64,000 bases of DNA from an uncultured Acetatifactor sp. (lineage in GTDB: Bacteria; Bacillota; Clostridia; Lachnospirales; Lachnospiraceae). The position numbers were made by a program, and so were the translations under genes. The DNA is taken from positions 1 to 64,000 of the forward strand of contig CANQEV010000009.1 in assembly GCA_947595925.1 (NCBI GenBank), given 5' to 3'. Positions 8,385 to 17,970 of the stretch are shown piece by piece. Position 1 is the first letter of the stretch. Every line of letters starts with the position of its first letter. A model generated the notes under the pieces. That model was not told the origin of the DNA and made no database searches. It saw only the letters and a program-made list of their open reading frames with translations.

Positions 8385-9053
8385 ATGAGATACTTTTTTG
8401 AGTCGAAACCGGAGAAAAAAGACGGGGGATGGGTCATTCAGATTCCTTTCAACGTCTGGGAGGTCTGCAGGCAGCGGGACGTGATCCAGGCGGACATCGT
8501 TCTGGACAATAGGATCATCCAGTGCGAACTTCTCCCGAAGGAAAAGGGAAATTATGAGATCCACCTCACTGAGGAGGACTGCGCGGGGGTGGAGCCGGGA
8601 GTGCCTCATCAGATCCTGCTCCATGTGACGGGCTCCCTGATCCGCATGGATCAGAACAGCCCTTACAGCTTTGAAAATCCCGTGCGGAGGATCGACAGCA
8701 TGGAGGTGATCAAGCAGCCTGAGGACGGTCTCTGCGGGCAGGCCTGCGTGGCGATGCTGGCGGGGCGGACCATCGCGGAGGTGATCACCATCATGGACTG
8801 CCGGGAGTGGCAGGCTACCATGGGAAGAATGATATCCGCCCTGAACTATTATGGCATAGACCATTCTGACGTCATAAATTACACGGAGGGACGGGACGTG
8901 GTCCTTCCGAAATGCTGTATCATGATGGAGAGGATGGGCCGTTACTGCCACTACCTGATCCATTACGACGGGCTTTTTTACGATTCCAACCTGGGCGTTC
9001 TGCAGGAGTACGACATGAGCAAGCTGCTGGGATTTTTGGAGATCAAGTGCTGA
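8385..9053 (+). CDS. DUF1905-like domain fused to a C39-type cysteine peptidase-like domain
   Basis: A 222-residue protein. Residues 1-90 resemble the small beta-barrel DUF1905 domain (GGWVIQIPFNVWEV, then a stretch ending VPHQILLHVTG). Residues 110-222 look like a C39/papain-like peptidase fold: KQPEDGLCGQACVAMLAG carries the Gln-x5-Cys-Gly-x-Ala-Cys signature, and YCHYLIHYDG with the following DSN supplies candidate His and Asp/Asn. There is no signal peptide, so it would act in the cytoplasm. GGGAGGG eight bases before ATG 8385 fixes the start; a TTG at 8370 lies within that site. It follows the AraC gene without a terminator, so co-transcription is likely. Substrate unknown. Confidence 0.7.
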   Translation: MRYFFESKPEKKDGGWVIQIPFNVWEVCRQRDVIQADIVLDNRIIQCELLPKEKGNYEIHLTEEDCAGVEPGVPHQILLHVTGSLIRMDQNSPYSFENPVRRIDSMEVIKQPEDGLCGQACVAMLAGRTIAEVITIMDCREWQATMGRMISALNYYGIDHSDVINYTEGRDVVLPKCCIMMERMGRYCHYLIHYDGLFYDSNLGVLQEYDMSKLLGFLEIKC

Positions 9054-9084
9054 CCGGCTCTGGGGAATATCGTCACTGAAGGCA

Positions 9085-9160
9085 GAAGGCCGCGAAAGAA
9101 GCAGTTGGCCGGGAATTTAGGGACGGCGCGAAAGAAGCAGCTGTCCGGAAATTAGGAAAC
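9085..9160 (+). repeat. Short imperfect direct repeat after 9053
   Basis: The motif GCGAAAGAAGCAG followed by a T/G-rich spacer and CCGG-AAATTTAG-like bases occurs twice about 35 bases apart. No coding function is seen; the gap 9054-9435 otherwise holds a terminator, an inverted repeat and the groES promoter. Confidence 0.5.
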
Positions 9161-9172
9161 TGCGGAAATACA

Positions 9173-9206
9173 GGCATAGCCGTGGGCTGCGGCTATGCCG
9201 TTTTGT
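9173..9206 (+). terminator. Terminator of the AraC/DUF1905-C39 unit
   Basis: A perfect 10-bp stem (GGCATAGCCG with CGGCTATGCC at 9190-9199) and seven-base loop is followed by GTTTTGTG. Confidence 0.8.
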
Positions 9207-9218
9207 GTGTCATGGGCG

Positions 9219-9241
9219 GTGATAATTTTTGAAATTATCAC
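9219..9241. promoter_or_regulatory. Perfect inverted repeat upstream of the groES promoter
   Basis: GTGATAATTT and AAATTATCAC are perfect 10-bp arms separated by three bases, about 30 bases before the -35 box of groES. This could be an operator for a dimeric repressor; it is not the HrcA-binding CIRCE sequence. A weak terminator is the alternative, since AGATTTTTAAT follows. Confidence 0.5.
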
Positions 9242-9272
9242 AGATTTTTAATATTTTGTTTAGAAAAAGACA

Positions 9273-9301
9273 TTGTAAGAGTTGGAAAAATGTAGTAAAC
9301 T
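9273..9301 (+). promoter_or_regulatory. Probable groESL promoter
   Basis: TTGTAA (9273-9278) and TAAACT (9296-9301) with 17-base spacing; each matches four of six consensus bases. The leader is about 130 bases. Confidence 0.5.
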
Positions 9302-9435
9302 GTGTATTGCTTAAAAATCACCGCATATAAAAATATGTGGGATGCGCGCCAGGGCCCCGCGTGATGCAGAAGGGGCGGGTGCGCGGAAAAAGAAAATAAA
9401 ATGATCCGAGAGATCATAAAAGGAGGCAAATCATT

Positions 9436-9720
9436 ATGAAGTTAGTACCTTTAGGCGACAGAGTGGTATTGAAGCAGTTGGCTGCGGAGGAGACGACAAA
9501 GTCCGGTATCGTTCTGCCCGGACAGGGCAAGGAGAAGCCCCAGCAGGCGGAAGTCATAGCTGTCGGCCCCGGCGGCATGGTGGACGGCAAGGAGATCAAG
9601 ATGGAAGTCAAGGTCGGCGATCAGGTGATCTATTCCAAGTATGCCGGATCGGAAGTGAAGCTGGAGGATGAGGAGTACATCATCGTAAGGCAGAGCGACA
9701 TCCTGGCTGTTCTTGCCTGA
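9436..9720 (+). CDS. groES: Co-chaperonin GroES
   Basis: A 94-residue GroES, full length. It caps the GroEL barrel as a seven-membered ring. The sequence opens with the typical LVPLGDRVVLKQL, has the mobile loop KSGIVLPGQGKEKPQ near residue 24 and the roof loop region, and ends YIIVRQSDILAVL. AAAGGAGG lies nine bases before the ATG. It is the first gene of the groESL operon, 96 bases before groEL. Confidence 0.98.
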   Translation: MKLVPLGDRVVLKQLAAEETTKSGIVLPGQGKEKPQQAEVIAVGPGGMVDGKEIKMEVKVGDQVIYSKYAGSEVKLEDEEYIIVRQSDILAVLA

Positions 9721-9792
9721 GCCGAAGGCTGATATGGCGCGGGAGGAAACCTGCGCGGCAGTGATTTTTGAGTGACTGTAAAAGTATATTAA

Positions 9793-11439
<1,647 letters not shown>

Positions 11440-11440
11440 C

Positions 11441-11738
11441 CCCCACAGTTCAGCCAGCCGCAAACGCAGGCCGGAAAATCGTGCTCGCACGAATTTTCCG
11501 GCCTGTTTTGCGGCTGAGGGAACGCCCCTTTATGAGCAAAGTGACGCTGCGAAGCAGCGTCAGGAGCGCCGGCAGGCGCGGGCTTTGCGAATAGAAAAGG
11601 GGCGTGGGCTGAACTGTGGGGCCTGACAGAACGCCCCTTTATGAGCAAAGTGACGCTGCGAAGCAGCGTCAGGAGCGCCGGCAGGTGCGGGCTTTGCGAA
11701 TAGAAAAGGGGCGTGGGCTGAACTGTGGGACTTGACGG
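11441..11738 (+). repeat. Multi-branched structured repeat, copy 1 (with a duplicated 109-bp arm)
   Basis: The element is closed by a perfect 15-bp inverted repeat (11441-11455 with 11607-11621). Inside are two arms. Arm A pairs AGCCGCAAA (11456) with TTTGCGGCT (11507-11515) around a long hairpin GGCCGGAAAAT..ATTTTCCGGCC. Arm B pairs ACGCCCCTTT (from 11522) with AAAGGGGCGT (to 11605) and contains two smaller hairpins (GACGCTGC/GCAGCGTC and GCGCC/GGCGC). Arm B plus the right closing arm is repeated in tandem, period 109 bp (11521-11629, 11630-11738). It starts just after groEL and may act as its 3' end. A second, inverted copy lies at 55846-56007. Confidence 0.85.
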
Positions 11739-11862
11739 AACGCCCTCGCCTATTTTGTATAAATTCTGCAAATTCTGCATTTAAAAAAGCAATAATTCTC
11801 ATGAATCCCCTGTCAAAAAAGAGTATAGTGAAAAGAAAACAAAAGATAAGGAGTCGTTGCAG

Positions 11863-12342
11863 ATGGAGACGGAGGAGCAGAAATTTGAGGCTCTGTATCG
11901 GGAAGGCGCTGAAAAAGTAAGGGTTTATGTGAGAAAAAAGGTTCCTGACCGGGAATTGACGGAGGACATCGTGCAGGAAGTGTTCTGCGTGGCATGGAGA
12001 AAGCGGGGGGAGTTTACGGCCAGCGGAAATCCCATGGGCTGGCTGATCCGGGCCGCAAAGTTTAAGATACTGGAGCAATATCACAGAACGGAGGGCGGGA
12101 GCCAGGTCCTGGAAGAATTTGACGAGAGGCTTGGAATCCTGGAGCCCGGGTACGCAATAGCGGAGTGGATGGAAATCCTGGAAGATCTGCTGGATCAATG
12201 TAATTACCGGATCTTTCAGGATTATTTTCTGCGCGGTTTTACGATGAAGGAGATCGCGGAGCAAAAGGGCATGAAGGAGAATAATATACGGATTCGGCTT
12301 TACCGCATGAAAAAGAGGTTGATCAGCCAGTTAGAAGACTGA
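11863..12342 (+). CDS. ECF-type RNA polymerase sigma factor
   Basis: A 159-residue sigma-70 family protein of the extracytoplasmic-function class. Region 2 is seen at about residues 20-85 (ELTEDIVQEVFCVAW, then GWLIRAAKFKILEQYHR), and region 4 at about 105-155 (FQDYFLRGFTMKEIAEQKGM followed by the recognition helix NNIRIRLYRMKKRL). AAGGAG nine bases upstream supports ATG 11863 over an in-frame TTG at 11857. No anti-sigma gene lies next to it, so its control is unclear. The KTSC gene follows after 100 bases and may be in the same transcript or be a target. Confidence 0.9.
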   Translation: METEEQKFEALYREGAEKVRVYVRKKVPDRELTEDIVQEVFCVAWRKRGEFTASGNPMGWLIRAAKFKILEQYHRTEGGSQVLEEFDERLGILEPGYAIAEWMEILEDLLDQCNYRIFQDYFLRGFTMKEIAEQKGMKENNIRIRLYRMKKRLISQLED

Positions 12343-12442
12343 AAGATACAAAAATTCTTTGAGGTGTAATAAAATCCTGTTTTTTCCTCATATATAAAAT
12401 GAAACTATTTATGTATTCATTCGAAAGATAAAGGAGGAAATT

Positions 12443-12691
12443 ATGAAAAGAATTACGTTTGGAGAAAAAGTGATCGCGTCGGCCGGATACGATGCCCTGC
12501 GCGGGGTCATGGAACTGGAATTCACGCAGACGGGAAACGTCAGCCGGTTTCACGGCGTTTCGGAGGAAATCTGGTACGGGCTGAAAATGGCGGATTTTCC
12601 TGATAAGTATTTTCGGACCCATATCAGGGGACGCTACGAGGAGCGTCTGTTTACGAACAGAGGGGGCTGCGGGACCACGAGAAGTTTGTGA
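12443..12691 (+). CDS. KTSC domain protein
   Basis: An 82-residue protein. The KTSC pattern is visible: an initial strand ending in Ser-Ala-Gly-Tyr-Asp (here ASAGYD), LRGVMELEFTQTG, then a helix-forming segment (VSEEIWYGLKMA) and YFRTHIRGRYEE. KTSC domains are small and found alone or attached to phage or RNA-related proteins; their role is not established. AAAGGAGG lies eight bases before the ATG. The tail GGCGTTRSL is not conserved in the family as I know it. Confidence 0.75.
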   Translation: MKRITFGEKVIASAGYDALRGVMELEFTQTGNVSRFHGVSEEIWYGLKMADFPDKYFRTHIRGRYEERLFTNRGGCGTTRSL

Positions 12692-12841
12692 TCCGCGCCG
12701 GGGATTAGCGCCGCAGCGCTGCGTTCGAAACCGCCGCGGTCAGGCGGATGGAGGGCGGGCGCAGGCCGAATGACATGGGCGGAAGCGTTTGGTTTCTGTC
12801 GAGATTTTTTTTGATTTTCTCTTTCGCATTAAAAAGGAATA

Positions 12842-12850
12842 TGTTATACT
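12842..12850 (+). promoter_or_regulatory. Extended -10 promoter for the deacetylase operon
   Basis: TGTTATACT forms an extended -10 box (TATACT at 12845-12850 with TG one base upstream). No good -35 is visible, as is common for extended -10 promoters. It sits about 70 bases before the start codon. The rest of the gap 12692-12918 is GC-rich with a small AGCGC/GCGCT hairpin and no gene. Confidence 0.5.
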
Positions 12851-12918
12851 AAAAAAACGGGATTGTACAGAGATTGATATTTTTGGCATTTCCTGACTGC
12901 ATGAGGTGGGTGATCGAC

Positions 12919-13905
12919 ATGGAGGAAGAGCGGCAAAAGGAATCAATTGACAGAGGAAATCGCGTTAAATTGCTGAAAAAACTGATCGTGTCCACTCTGG
13001 TGATGGGAGTGACGGTTCCCTGGGTGCTGTGCGCGGCGCTGTTCGTGCAGACGACGGGTATCAGAAAAAATCTGGAAACAGAGCGCGGGGAGAAACAGGA
13101 ACTCAGCTCACAAATAGAGGAACTGGAGGAAATCATTCAGAAACAAGAGGAAAAGATCGCACAGGTGACCGACCAGATGTCCGAACATGAGGCGAGGATG
13201 GAGGCGGAGCTGCAGGAGGAGATCGCCAGCATACAGGAGGAACTTGGAGCGGAAGAGCAGGAGACGGTGCACAAGGTGTATCTGACTTTTGACGACGGCC
13301 CCAGCAAAAACACAAACGAGATACTGGATATATTGAAGAAGTACGATGTAAAAGCGACGTTCTTTGTCCTGGGAAAACCGGGAAAGGAAAATGAGGCGGC
13401 ACTGAAGAGGATCGTGGAGGAAGGCCATTCTCTGGGAATGCATTCTTACAGTCATAAATATGCCGATATCTATGCGTCGAAAGAGAGTTTTGCCGAGGAC
13501 TTTCAAGAGATTCAGTCCTTTTTGCAGGACGTTACGGGTGTGACCAGCAGGCTGTACCGCTTTCCGGGAGGCAGTTCCAACACGGTGAGCGACGTGGATA
13601 TCCATGAGCTGATCGGGTATCTGGAAGAACAGGGCGTGGTATATTATGACTGGAATGTTTCCTCCGGGGACGCTTCCTCCCAGGAACTCTCTGAGGAAAC
13701 CATTTACCAGAACTGTATTGCGGGAATCGCGGGAAGGTCCAACTCCGTAGTCCTGCTCCATGACGCAGCAGGTAAAAGTACGACAGTGGAAGCGCTGCCG
13801 AGGATCATTGAAACCCTCTTAAAGATGGACAATGTGGAAATACTGCCGATTACGGAGGACAGCGAGCCGGTGCAGCATGTGAAGGCGGAGAAAAGTGAAA
13901 ATTAA
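12919..13905 (+). CDS. Membrane-anchored polysaccharide deacetylase (NodB domain) with coiled-coil stalk
   Basis: A 328-residue protein. One membrane helix (about 20-40) is followed by a coiled-coil stalk (about 45-115, Glu/Gln-rich heptads) and an outside NodB domain (about 120-310). The metal-binding motifs are present: TFDDGP, HSYSH and RFPGG. Such enzymes remove N- or O-acetyl groups from cell-wall glycan. AGGTGG nine bases upstream supports ATG 12919; an ATG at 12901 overlaps that site. A bactofilin gene follows by 25 bases, suggesting that the enzyme is placed by a cytoskeletal scaffold. Confidence 0.9.
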   Translation: MEEERQKESIDRGNRVKLLKKLIVSTLVMGVTVPWVLCAALFVQTTGIRKNLETERGEKQELSSQIEELEEIIQKQEEKIAQVTDQMSEHEARMEAELQEEIASIQEELGAEEQETVHKVYLTFDDGPSKNTNEILDILKKYDVKATFFVLGKPGKENEAALKRIVEEGHSLGMHSYSHKYADIYASKESFAEDFQEIQSFLQDVTGVTSRLYRFPGGSSNTVSDVDIHELIGYLEEQGVVYYDWNVSSGDASSQELSEETIYQNCIAGIAGRSNSVVLLHDAAGKSTTVEALPRIIETLLKMDNVEILPITEDSEPVQHVKAEKSEN

Positions 13906-13930
13906 CTTTTAGGGTAAAGGAGGACGTGCT

Positions 13931-14944
13931 ATGGGTTTTTTTTCAGATCTGAAAGAGGATTTAAATCAGGCGGTGACGGAGCTTATGCCGGATGAATTGC
14001 GGGAAGGGCAGTTCCGGGAGGAAGAATCGAATGGGGGGGAAGAGCAGGATGCCCCGGCCGTTTCCGCTGCGGATGAAGGGCAGGGGGAAGATGAGCCTAC
14101 CGAGCAGCAGATGGTCAATTTGGAAGAAATGCTTCAAAATATCGACGAACTGCGGATTACCGAGGAAGAAGAGGAAGAGGCGGAGGAAACATACGGCGAG
14201 CCCTCTATGGGGATAACGGTAGAGGCGCCGGAAGAGGAAAGCCCTGAAGAAGAAAATGCGGCAGATCTGTCCCGTGAAGCCGAAGAGTCTTTTCCCGCAG
14301 GGCTGGAAGGCGCGGAAGACGGCGGCGATTCAAAAGACGAAAATCTGGAGCAGGAACTCAGGGCCGCGTTCGGCGTCTCCGGCAATGAAGAGACGATGGA
14401 GGAATATCTCTATAAGCAGGCGATGCGCGCAGGTTCCGAGGTCATCGATAAGAGCTGGATACTGGATCTGAAAGATATGGAGGCGACGGACGAGAATGCC
14501 CTTGTCACGGCCGGAATGCGGGTGAAGGGGGACATTCTTTCCAACGGAAATCTGGATGTGGTCGGAGAGGTGATCGGGAACGTCCAGGTCAGCGGAAAAC
14601 TCAGCATCACGGGACGGATCCGGGGCAATTCCAAGGCGGACGAGATCTATGCGGACGCCGCAAAGATTACGGGAGACCTGATCGGGGACGGAACGGTTAA
14701 GATCGGGGCGGGTTCCGTGGTGAGAGGCAATATCGAGGCCACCAGCGCGGCCATAGCCGGAGCGGTGAAGGGGACGATCGACGTGAAAGGCCCCGTTGTC
14801 CTGGACGCCACAGCCGTGGTGTTCGGAAATATCCGCGCAAAGTCCATGCAGATCAACAACGGCGCAAGGATCGAGGGGATGTGCGTGCTTTGCTATGCGG
14901 AGCAGAGCGCTTCGAAGTTCTTTGAGGCCCAGGAAAACATGTAG
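13931..14944 (+). CDS. Bactofilin-type polymer-forming protein with acidic N-terminal region
   Basis: A 337-residue protein. Residues 1-150 are very acidic (long Glu-rich runs) and probably disordered. Residues about 190-320 form the bactofilin (DUF583) beta-helix, seen as repeats of G-x-(I/V/L)-x-G spaced about 18 residues, such as GDILSNGNLDVVGEVIGNV and GRIRGNSKADEIYA. Bactofilins polymerise without nucleotide and position wall enzymes and morphogenetic proteins. The gene lies between a wall deacetylase and the pyrH-frr-uppS-cdsA-dxr-rseP cluster, 12 bases before pyrH, so it is tied to envelope growth. The long acidic head is unusual; most bactofilins have short disordered ends. Confidence 0.88.
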   Translation: MGFFSDLKEDLNQAVTELMPDELREGQFREEESNGGEEQDAPAVSAADEGQGEDEPTEQQMVNLEEMLQNIDELRITEEEEEEAEETYGEPSMGITVEAPEEESPEEENAADLSREAEESFPAGLEGAEDGGDSKDENLEQELRAAFGVSGNEETMEEYLYKQAMRAGSEVIDKSWILDLKDMEATDENALVTAGMRVKGDILSNGNLDVVGEVIGNVQVSGKLSITGRIRGNSKADEIYADAAKITGDLIGDGTVKIGAGSVVRGNIEATSAAIAGAVKGTIDVKGPVVLDATAVVFGNIRAKSMQINNGARIEGMCVLCYAEQSASKFFEAQENM

Positions 14945-14956
14945 AGAGGGAAAGCG

Positions 14957-15649
14957 ATGCGCATTTTGTTAAAACTTAGCGGGGAGGCTCTCGCGGGAGA
15001 TAAAAAGACGGGATTTGACGAGGTCACTGTCAGAAAGGTGGCGCTTCAGGTAAAGAGTCTTGTGGACCAGGGGATCCAGGTGGGAGTCGTCACCGGGGGA
15101 GGCAATTTCTGGAGGGGCCGCACCAGTGAGAACATCGACCGGACCAAGGCTGACCAGATCGGCATGCTCGCAACGGTGATGAACTGTATTTACGTCTCGG
15201 AGATCTTCCGGTCCGTGGGCATGATGACCGGTATCCTGACGCCCTTTGAGTGCGGTTCCTTCACAAAGCTTTTTTCCAAGGACAGGGCAAACAAATATTT
15301 TGAAAAAAATATGGTGGTTTTTTTTGCAGGAGGGACCGGACATCCTTATTTTTCAACGGACACGGGCGTCGTGCTGCGGGCGGTTGAGATGGAGGCGGAC
15401 GTGATCCTGCTCGCAAAATCCATTGACGGCGTCTACAGTGCGGATCCTGCGAAGGATCCGGCCGCGGTAAAATACGACGAGATTTCCATCGACGAGGTGA
15501 TCGAAAAGAATCTTCAGGTGGTGGATATGACCGCCTCCATCCTTGCCAGGGACAATCGGATGCCTATGTGGGTATTTGACTTAAACGAGGAAAACAGCAT
15601 TGTGAACGCCATGACGGACAGGTTTCACGGGACAAAGGTCACGGTGTAA
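14957..15649 (+). CDS. pyrH: UMP kinase
   Basis: A 230-residue amino-acid-kinase-fold enzyme that converts UMP to UDP with ATP, feeding pyrimidine nucleotide and UDP-sugar synthesis. LLKLSGEALAG opens the protein, with VVTGGGNFWRG near residue 48 and the nucleotide-binding FFAGGTGHPYFSTDT near 123. GAGAGGG lies before ATG 14957. The order pyrH-frr-uppS-cdsA-dxr-rseP is the common bacterial one; here rpsB and tsf, the usual upstream partners, are replaced by the bactofilin gene. Confidence 0.97.
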   Translation: MRILLKLSGEALAGDKKTGFDEVTVRKVALQVKSLVDQGIQVGVVTGGGNFWRGRTSENIDRTKADQIGMLATVMNCIYVSEIFRSVGMMTGILTPFECGSFTKLFSKDRANKYFEKNMVVFFAGGTGHPYFSTDTGVVLRAVEMEADVILLAKSIDGVYSADPAKDPAAVKYDEISIDEVIEKNLQVVDMTASILARDNRMPMWVFDLNEENSIVNAMTDRFHGTKVTV

Positions 15650-15693
15650 ACGATAACCCAAAGCCTGTTACCAGGCGGAAAGAGAGGGAAGTT

Positions 15694-16245
15694 ATGAACG
15701 CAAGATTACAGCAGTACGATGAAAAGATGAAAAAGGCTCTGGATTTTTTGGAGTCGGATTTCGCTTCGATCCGCGCGGGACGGGCGAATCCCCATGTGCT
15801 GGACAAGATCCAGGTGGACTATTACGGCACCCCTACGCCGATCCAGCAGGTTGGAAATGTGACGGTTCCCGAGGCAAGGATCATTCAGATCGCGCCCTGG
15901 GATAAGTCCATGCTGAAGGCGGTGGAAAAGGCGATCCTGACCTCTGACCTGGGAATCAATCCCTCCAATGACGGCAGCGTGATCCGGCTTGTATTTCCAG
16001 AGCTCACCGAGGAGCGCAGAAAAGATCTGGCGAAAGAAGTGAAGAAGAAGGCGGAGGATGGAAAAGTCGCAGTCCGCAATATCCGCAGGGACGGCAACGA
16101 CGCTTTCAAGAAGCTTTTGAAAGAAGATGTCTCCGAGGACGAGGTAAAGCAGCTGGGCGAAGAACTCCAGAAAATGACGGATAAATACATCAAAGAGATC
16201 GACGTCATGACTGAGACGAAGACGAAGGAGATCATGACCGTATAG
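15694..16245 (+). CDS. frr: Ribosome recycling factor
   Basis: A 183-residue RRF, full length. Together with EF-G it splits the post-termination ribosome. The conserved start (MKKALDFLESDFASIRAGRA), the YYGTPTPIQQ loop and the C-terminal helices with VRNIRRDGND are all present. GAGAGGGAAG lies before the ATG. It follows pyrH by 44 bases in the same operon. Confidence 0.98.
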   Translation: MNARLQQYDEKMKKALDFLESDFASIRAGRANPHVLDKIQVDYYGTPTPIQQVGNVTVPEARIIQIAPWDKSMLKAVEKAILTSDLGINPSNDGSVIRLVFPELTEERRKDLAKEVKKKAEDGKVAVRNIRRDGNDAFKKLLKEDVSEDEVKQLGEELQKMTDKYIKEIDVMTETKTKEIMTV

Positions 16246-16410
16246 CGCGGGGAGATCAATTGGATTTAGAGAGGGGCGGTGGAACCGGTGGCCGGCGCCG
16301 CCCCCGACTGATATTGCGCCGCGGGAGCGCCGCCCGGCATGGCAGCTTTGGGAAAAAGGCCGTCGGCGGGCTGTGCAAGCGGCAAATGGAAAAAAGCAGG
16401 AGTGTTTGAT

Positions 16411-17130
16411 ATGGATCAGAATCGGAAGATCCCCCGGCATGTGGCCATCATTCTGGACGGCAACGGGAGATGGGCCAAGGCCAAGGGAATGCCCAGAAAC
16501 TACGGGCATGTGCAGGGGGCAAAGACGGTGGAGGTCATCTGTGAGGAGGCGTACCGCATGGGGATACAATACCTGACGGTCTACGCTTTTTCCACGGAGA
16601 ACTGGAACAGGCCCCAGGACGAGGTTGACGCCCTGATGAAGCTCCTTCGGAACTACATGAAGACCTGTCTCACCACGGCGGAGAAGAACCGGATGTGCGT
16701 CCGGGTGATCGGGGACAAGACTAGGCTGGATCAGGATCTCCAGGAGCGGATCGCCGAGCTGGAGGAGGCCACAAAGAACAATGACGGGCTTCACTTTCAG
16801 GTCGCCATCAACTACGGGGGGCGGGATGAGATCCTCCGGGCCATGCGGAAACTCTCTCAAAAGGTGCAGACCGGGGAACTTTCCCTGGACGCCCTTACGG
16901 AAGAGAGCCTGGGGGAGTGTCTGGACACGGCGGGGATCCCGGATCCGGATCTTCTGATCCGGACCTGCAACGAGCAGAGAATATCCAATTTCCTGCTCTG
17001 GCAGCTGGCGTACACGGAGTTTTATTTTACGCCCGTGGCCTGGCCGGATTTTACGAAGGAAGAACTGGAGAAGGCTGTGGACGCCTATAACCACAGGGAC
17101 AGAAAGTACGGAGGACTAAAGGAGGAATAG
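16411..17130 (+). CDS. uppS: Undecaprenyl diphosphate synthase (cis-isoprenyl transferase)
   Basis: A 239-residue UppS. It condenses isopentenyl diphosphate units in cis onto farnesyl diphosphate to make the C55 lipid carrier for wall synthesis. HVAIILDGNGRWAKAKG carries the catalytic Asp and the P-loop-like Asn-Gly-Arg; the C-terminal RTCNEQRISNFLLWQLAYTEFYF block is also typical. GCAGGAG about six bases upstream supports ATG 16411; the frame open to 16339 has no better site. A GGGGCGG/CCGCCCC hairpin lies in the 165-base gap after frr but has no T-run. Confidence 0.97.
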   Translation: MDQNRKIPRHVAIILDGNGRWAKAKGMPRNYGHVQGAKTVEVICEEAYRMGIQYLTVYAFSTENWNRPQDEVDALMKLLRNYMKTCLTTAEKNRMCVRVIGDKTRLDQDLQERIAELEEATKNNDGLHFQVAINYGGRDEILRAMRKLSQKVQTGELSLDALTEESLGECLDTAGIPDPDLLIRTCNEQRISNFLLWQLAYTEFYFTPVAWPDFTKEELEKAVDAYNHRDRKYGGLKEE

Positions 17131-17132
17131 GG

Positions 17133-17969
17133 ATGTTCTGGACAAGACTGGTCAGCGGGGCGGTCCTGCTTGCTATCGCGCTTGTTACCATGAGCCTTGG
17201 AGATATTGCGCTTGCCCTGACGCTCTTTGCCATCTCTGTCATCGCCTTTCGGGAGCTGACGAAGGCCATGAAGTGCGCGGGGGGCGAAAAGAACTGCAGC
17301 CTTCTGGAACTGGTGGGGTTCGTCGGTATCGCGGCTTATTATCCGGCCTGTTATTTTGCGGCGGCGGGAACGGATCTGAGCGTTCTCCTGGCGGTGATCC
17401 TGGCAGTGTTTCTGGCAGAGCTCTTTGTGTATGTCCTGACCTTCCCGAAATTTCAGGCGGAACAGGTTGTCGGGGTGTTCTTTTCGTTTGTCTACGCCCC
17501 GGTGATGCTGGCCTTTGTGTATCTGACAAGGGAGTTGCCCCACGGGATCTATCTGGTCTGGCTGATCCTGATCAGTTCCTGGGGGTGCGATACCTGCGCT
17601 TATGTGGTGGGAATGCTGATCGGCAAAAAGAAGATCTTTCCGGTGTTGAGCCCGAAAAAATCCCTGGAGGGGTGTTTTGGGGGCGTTTTGGGAGCGGCCC
17701 TGCTCGGCGGGCTCTACGGGTATTTCTTTATCCAGCCCCGTTTCCCGGACAGGCAGGTGGTCTGGATCATCGCGCTGATCTGCGGCGTTGGCGCGGTCAT
17801 GAGCATGGTGGGGGATCTTGCGGCCTCCGCGGTTAAGAGAAACCACAATATCAAGGATTACGGGAAGCTGATCCCCGGACACGGGGGGATCATGGACCGG
17901 TTTGACAGTATGATCGTCACCGCTCCCATGGTGTATTTTCTGGCAGTCTTCCTCTTGCAGGCGGGCTGA
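17133..17969 (+). CDS. cdsA: Phosphatidate cytidylyltransferase
   Basis: A 278-residue integral membrane enzyme with about eight hydrophobic helices. It makes CDP-diacylglycerol from phosphatidic acid and CTP, the branch point of phospholipid synthesis. The C-terminal CDS signature is present: VGDLAASAVKRNHNIKDYGKL followed by PGHGGIMDRFDSM. The start codon lies two bases after the uppS stop, so translation is likely coupled. A 39-bp tandem repeat starts directly behind it. Confidence 0.96.
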   Translation: MFWTRLVSGAVLLAIALVTMSLGDIALALTLFAISVIAFRELTKAMKCAGGEKNCSLLELVGFVGIAAYYPACYFAAAGTDLSVLLAVILAVFLAELFVYVLTFPKFQAEQVVGVFFSFVYAPVMLAFVYLTRELPHGIYLVWLILISSWGCDTCAYVVGMLIGKKKIFPVLSPKKSLEGCFGGVLGAALLGGLYGYFFIQPRFPDRQVVWIIALICGVGAVMSMVGDLAASAVKRNHNIKDYGKLIPGHGGIMDRFDSMIVTAPMVYFLAVFLLQAG

Positions 17970-17970
17970 A

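Noticed and set aside
9200-9435. CIRCE operator for groESL
   Set aside because: Neither TTAGCACTC nor GAGTGCTAA, nor a close variant, is present.
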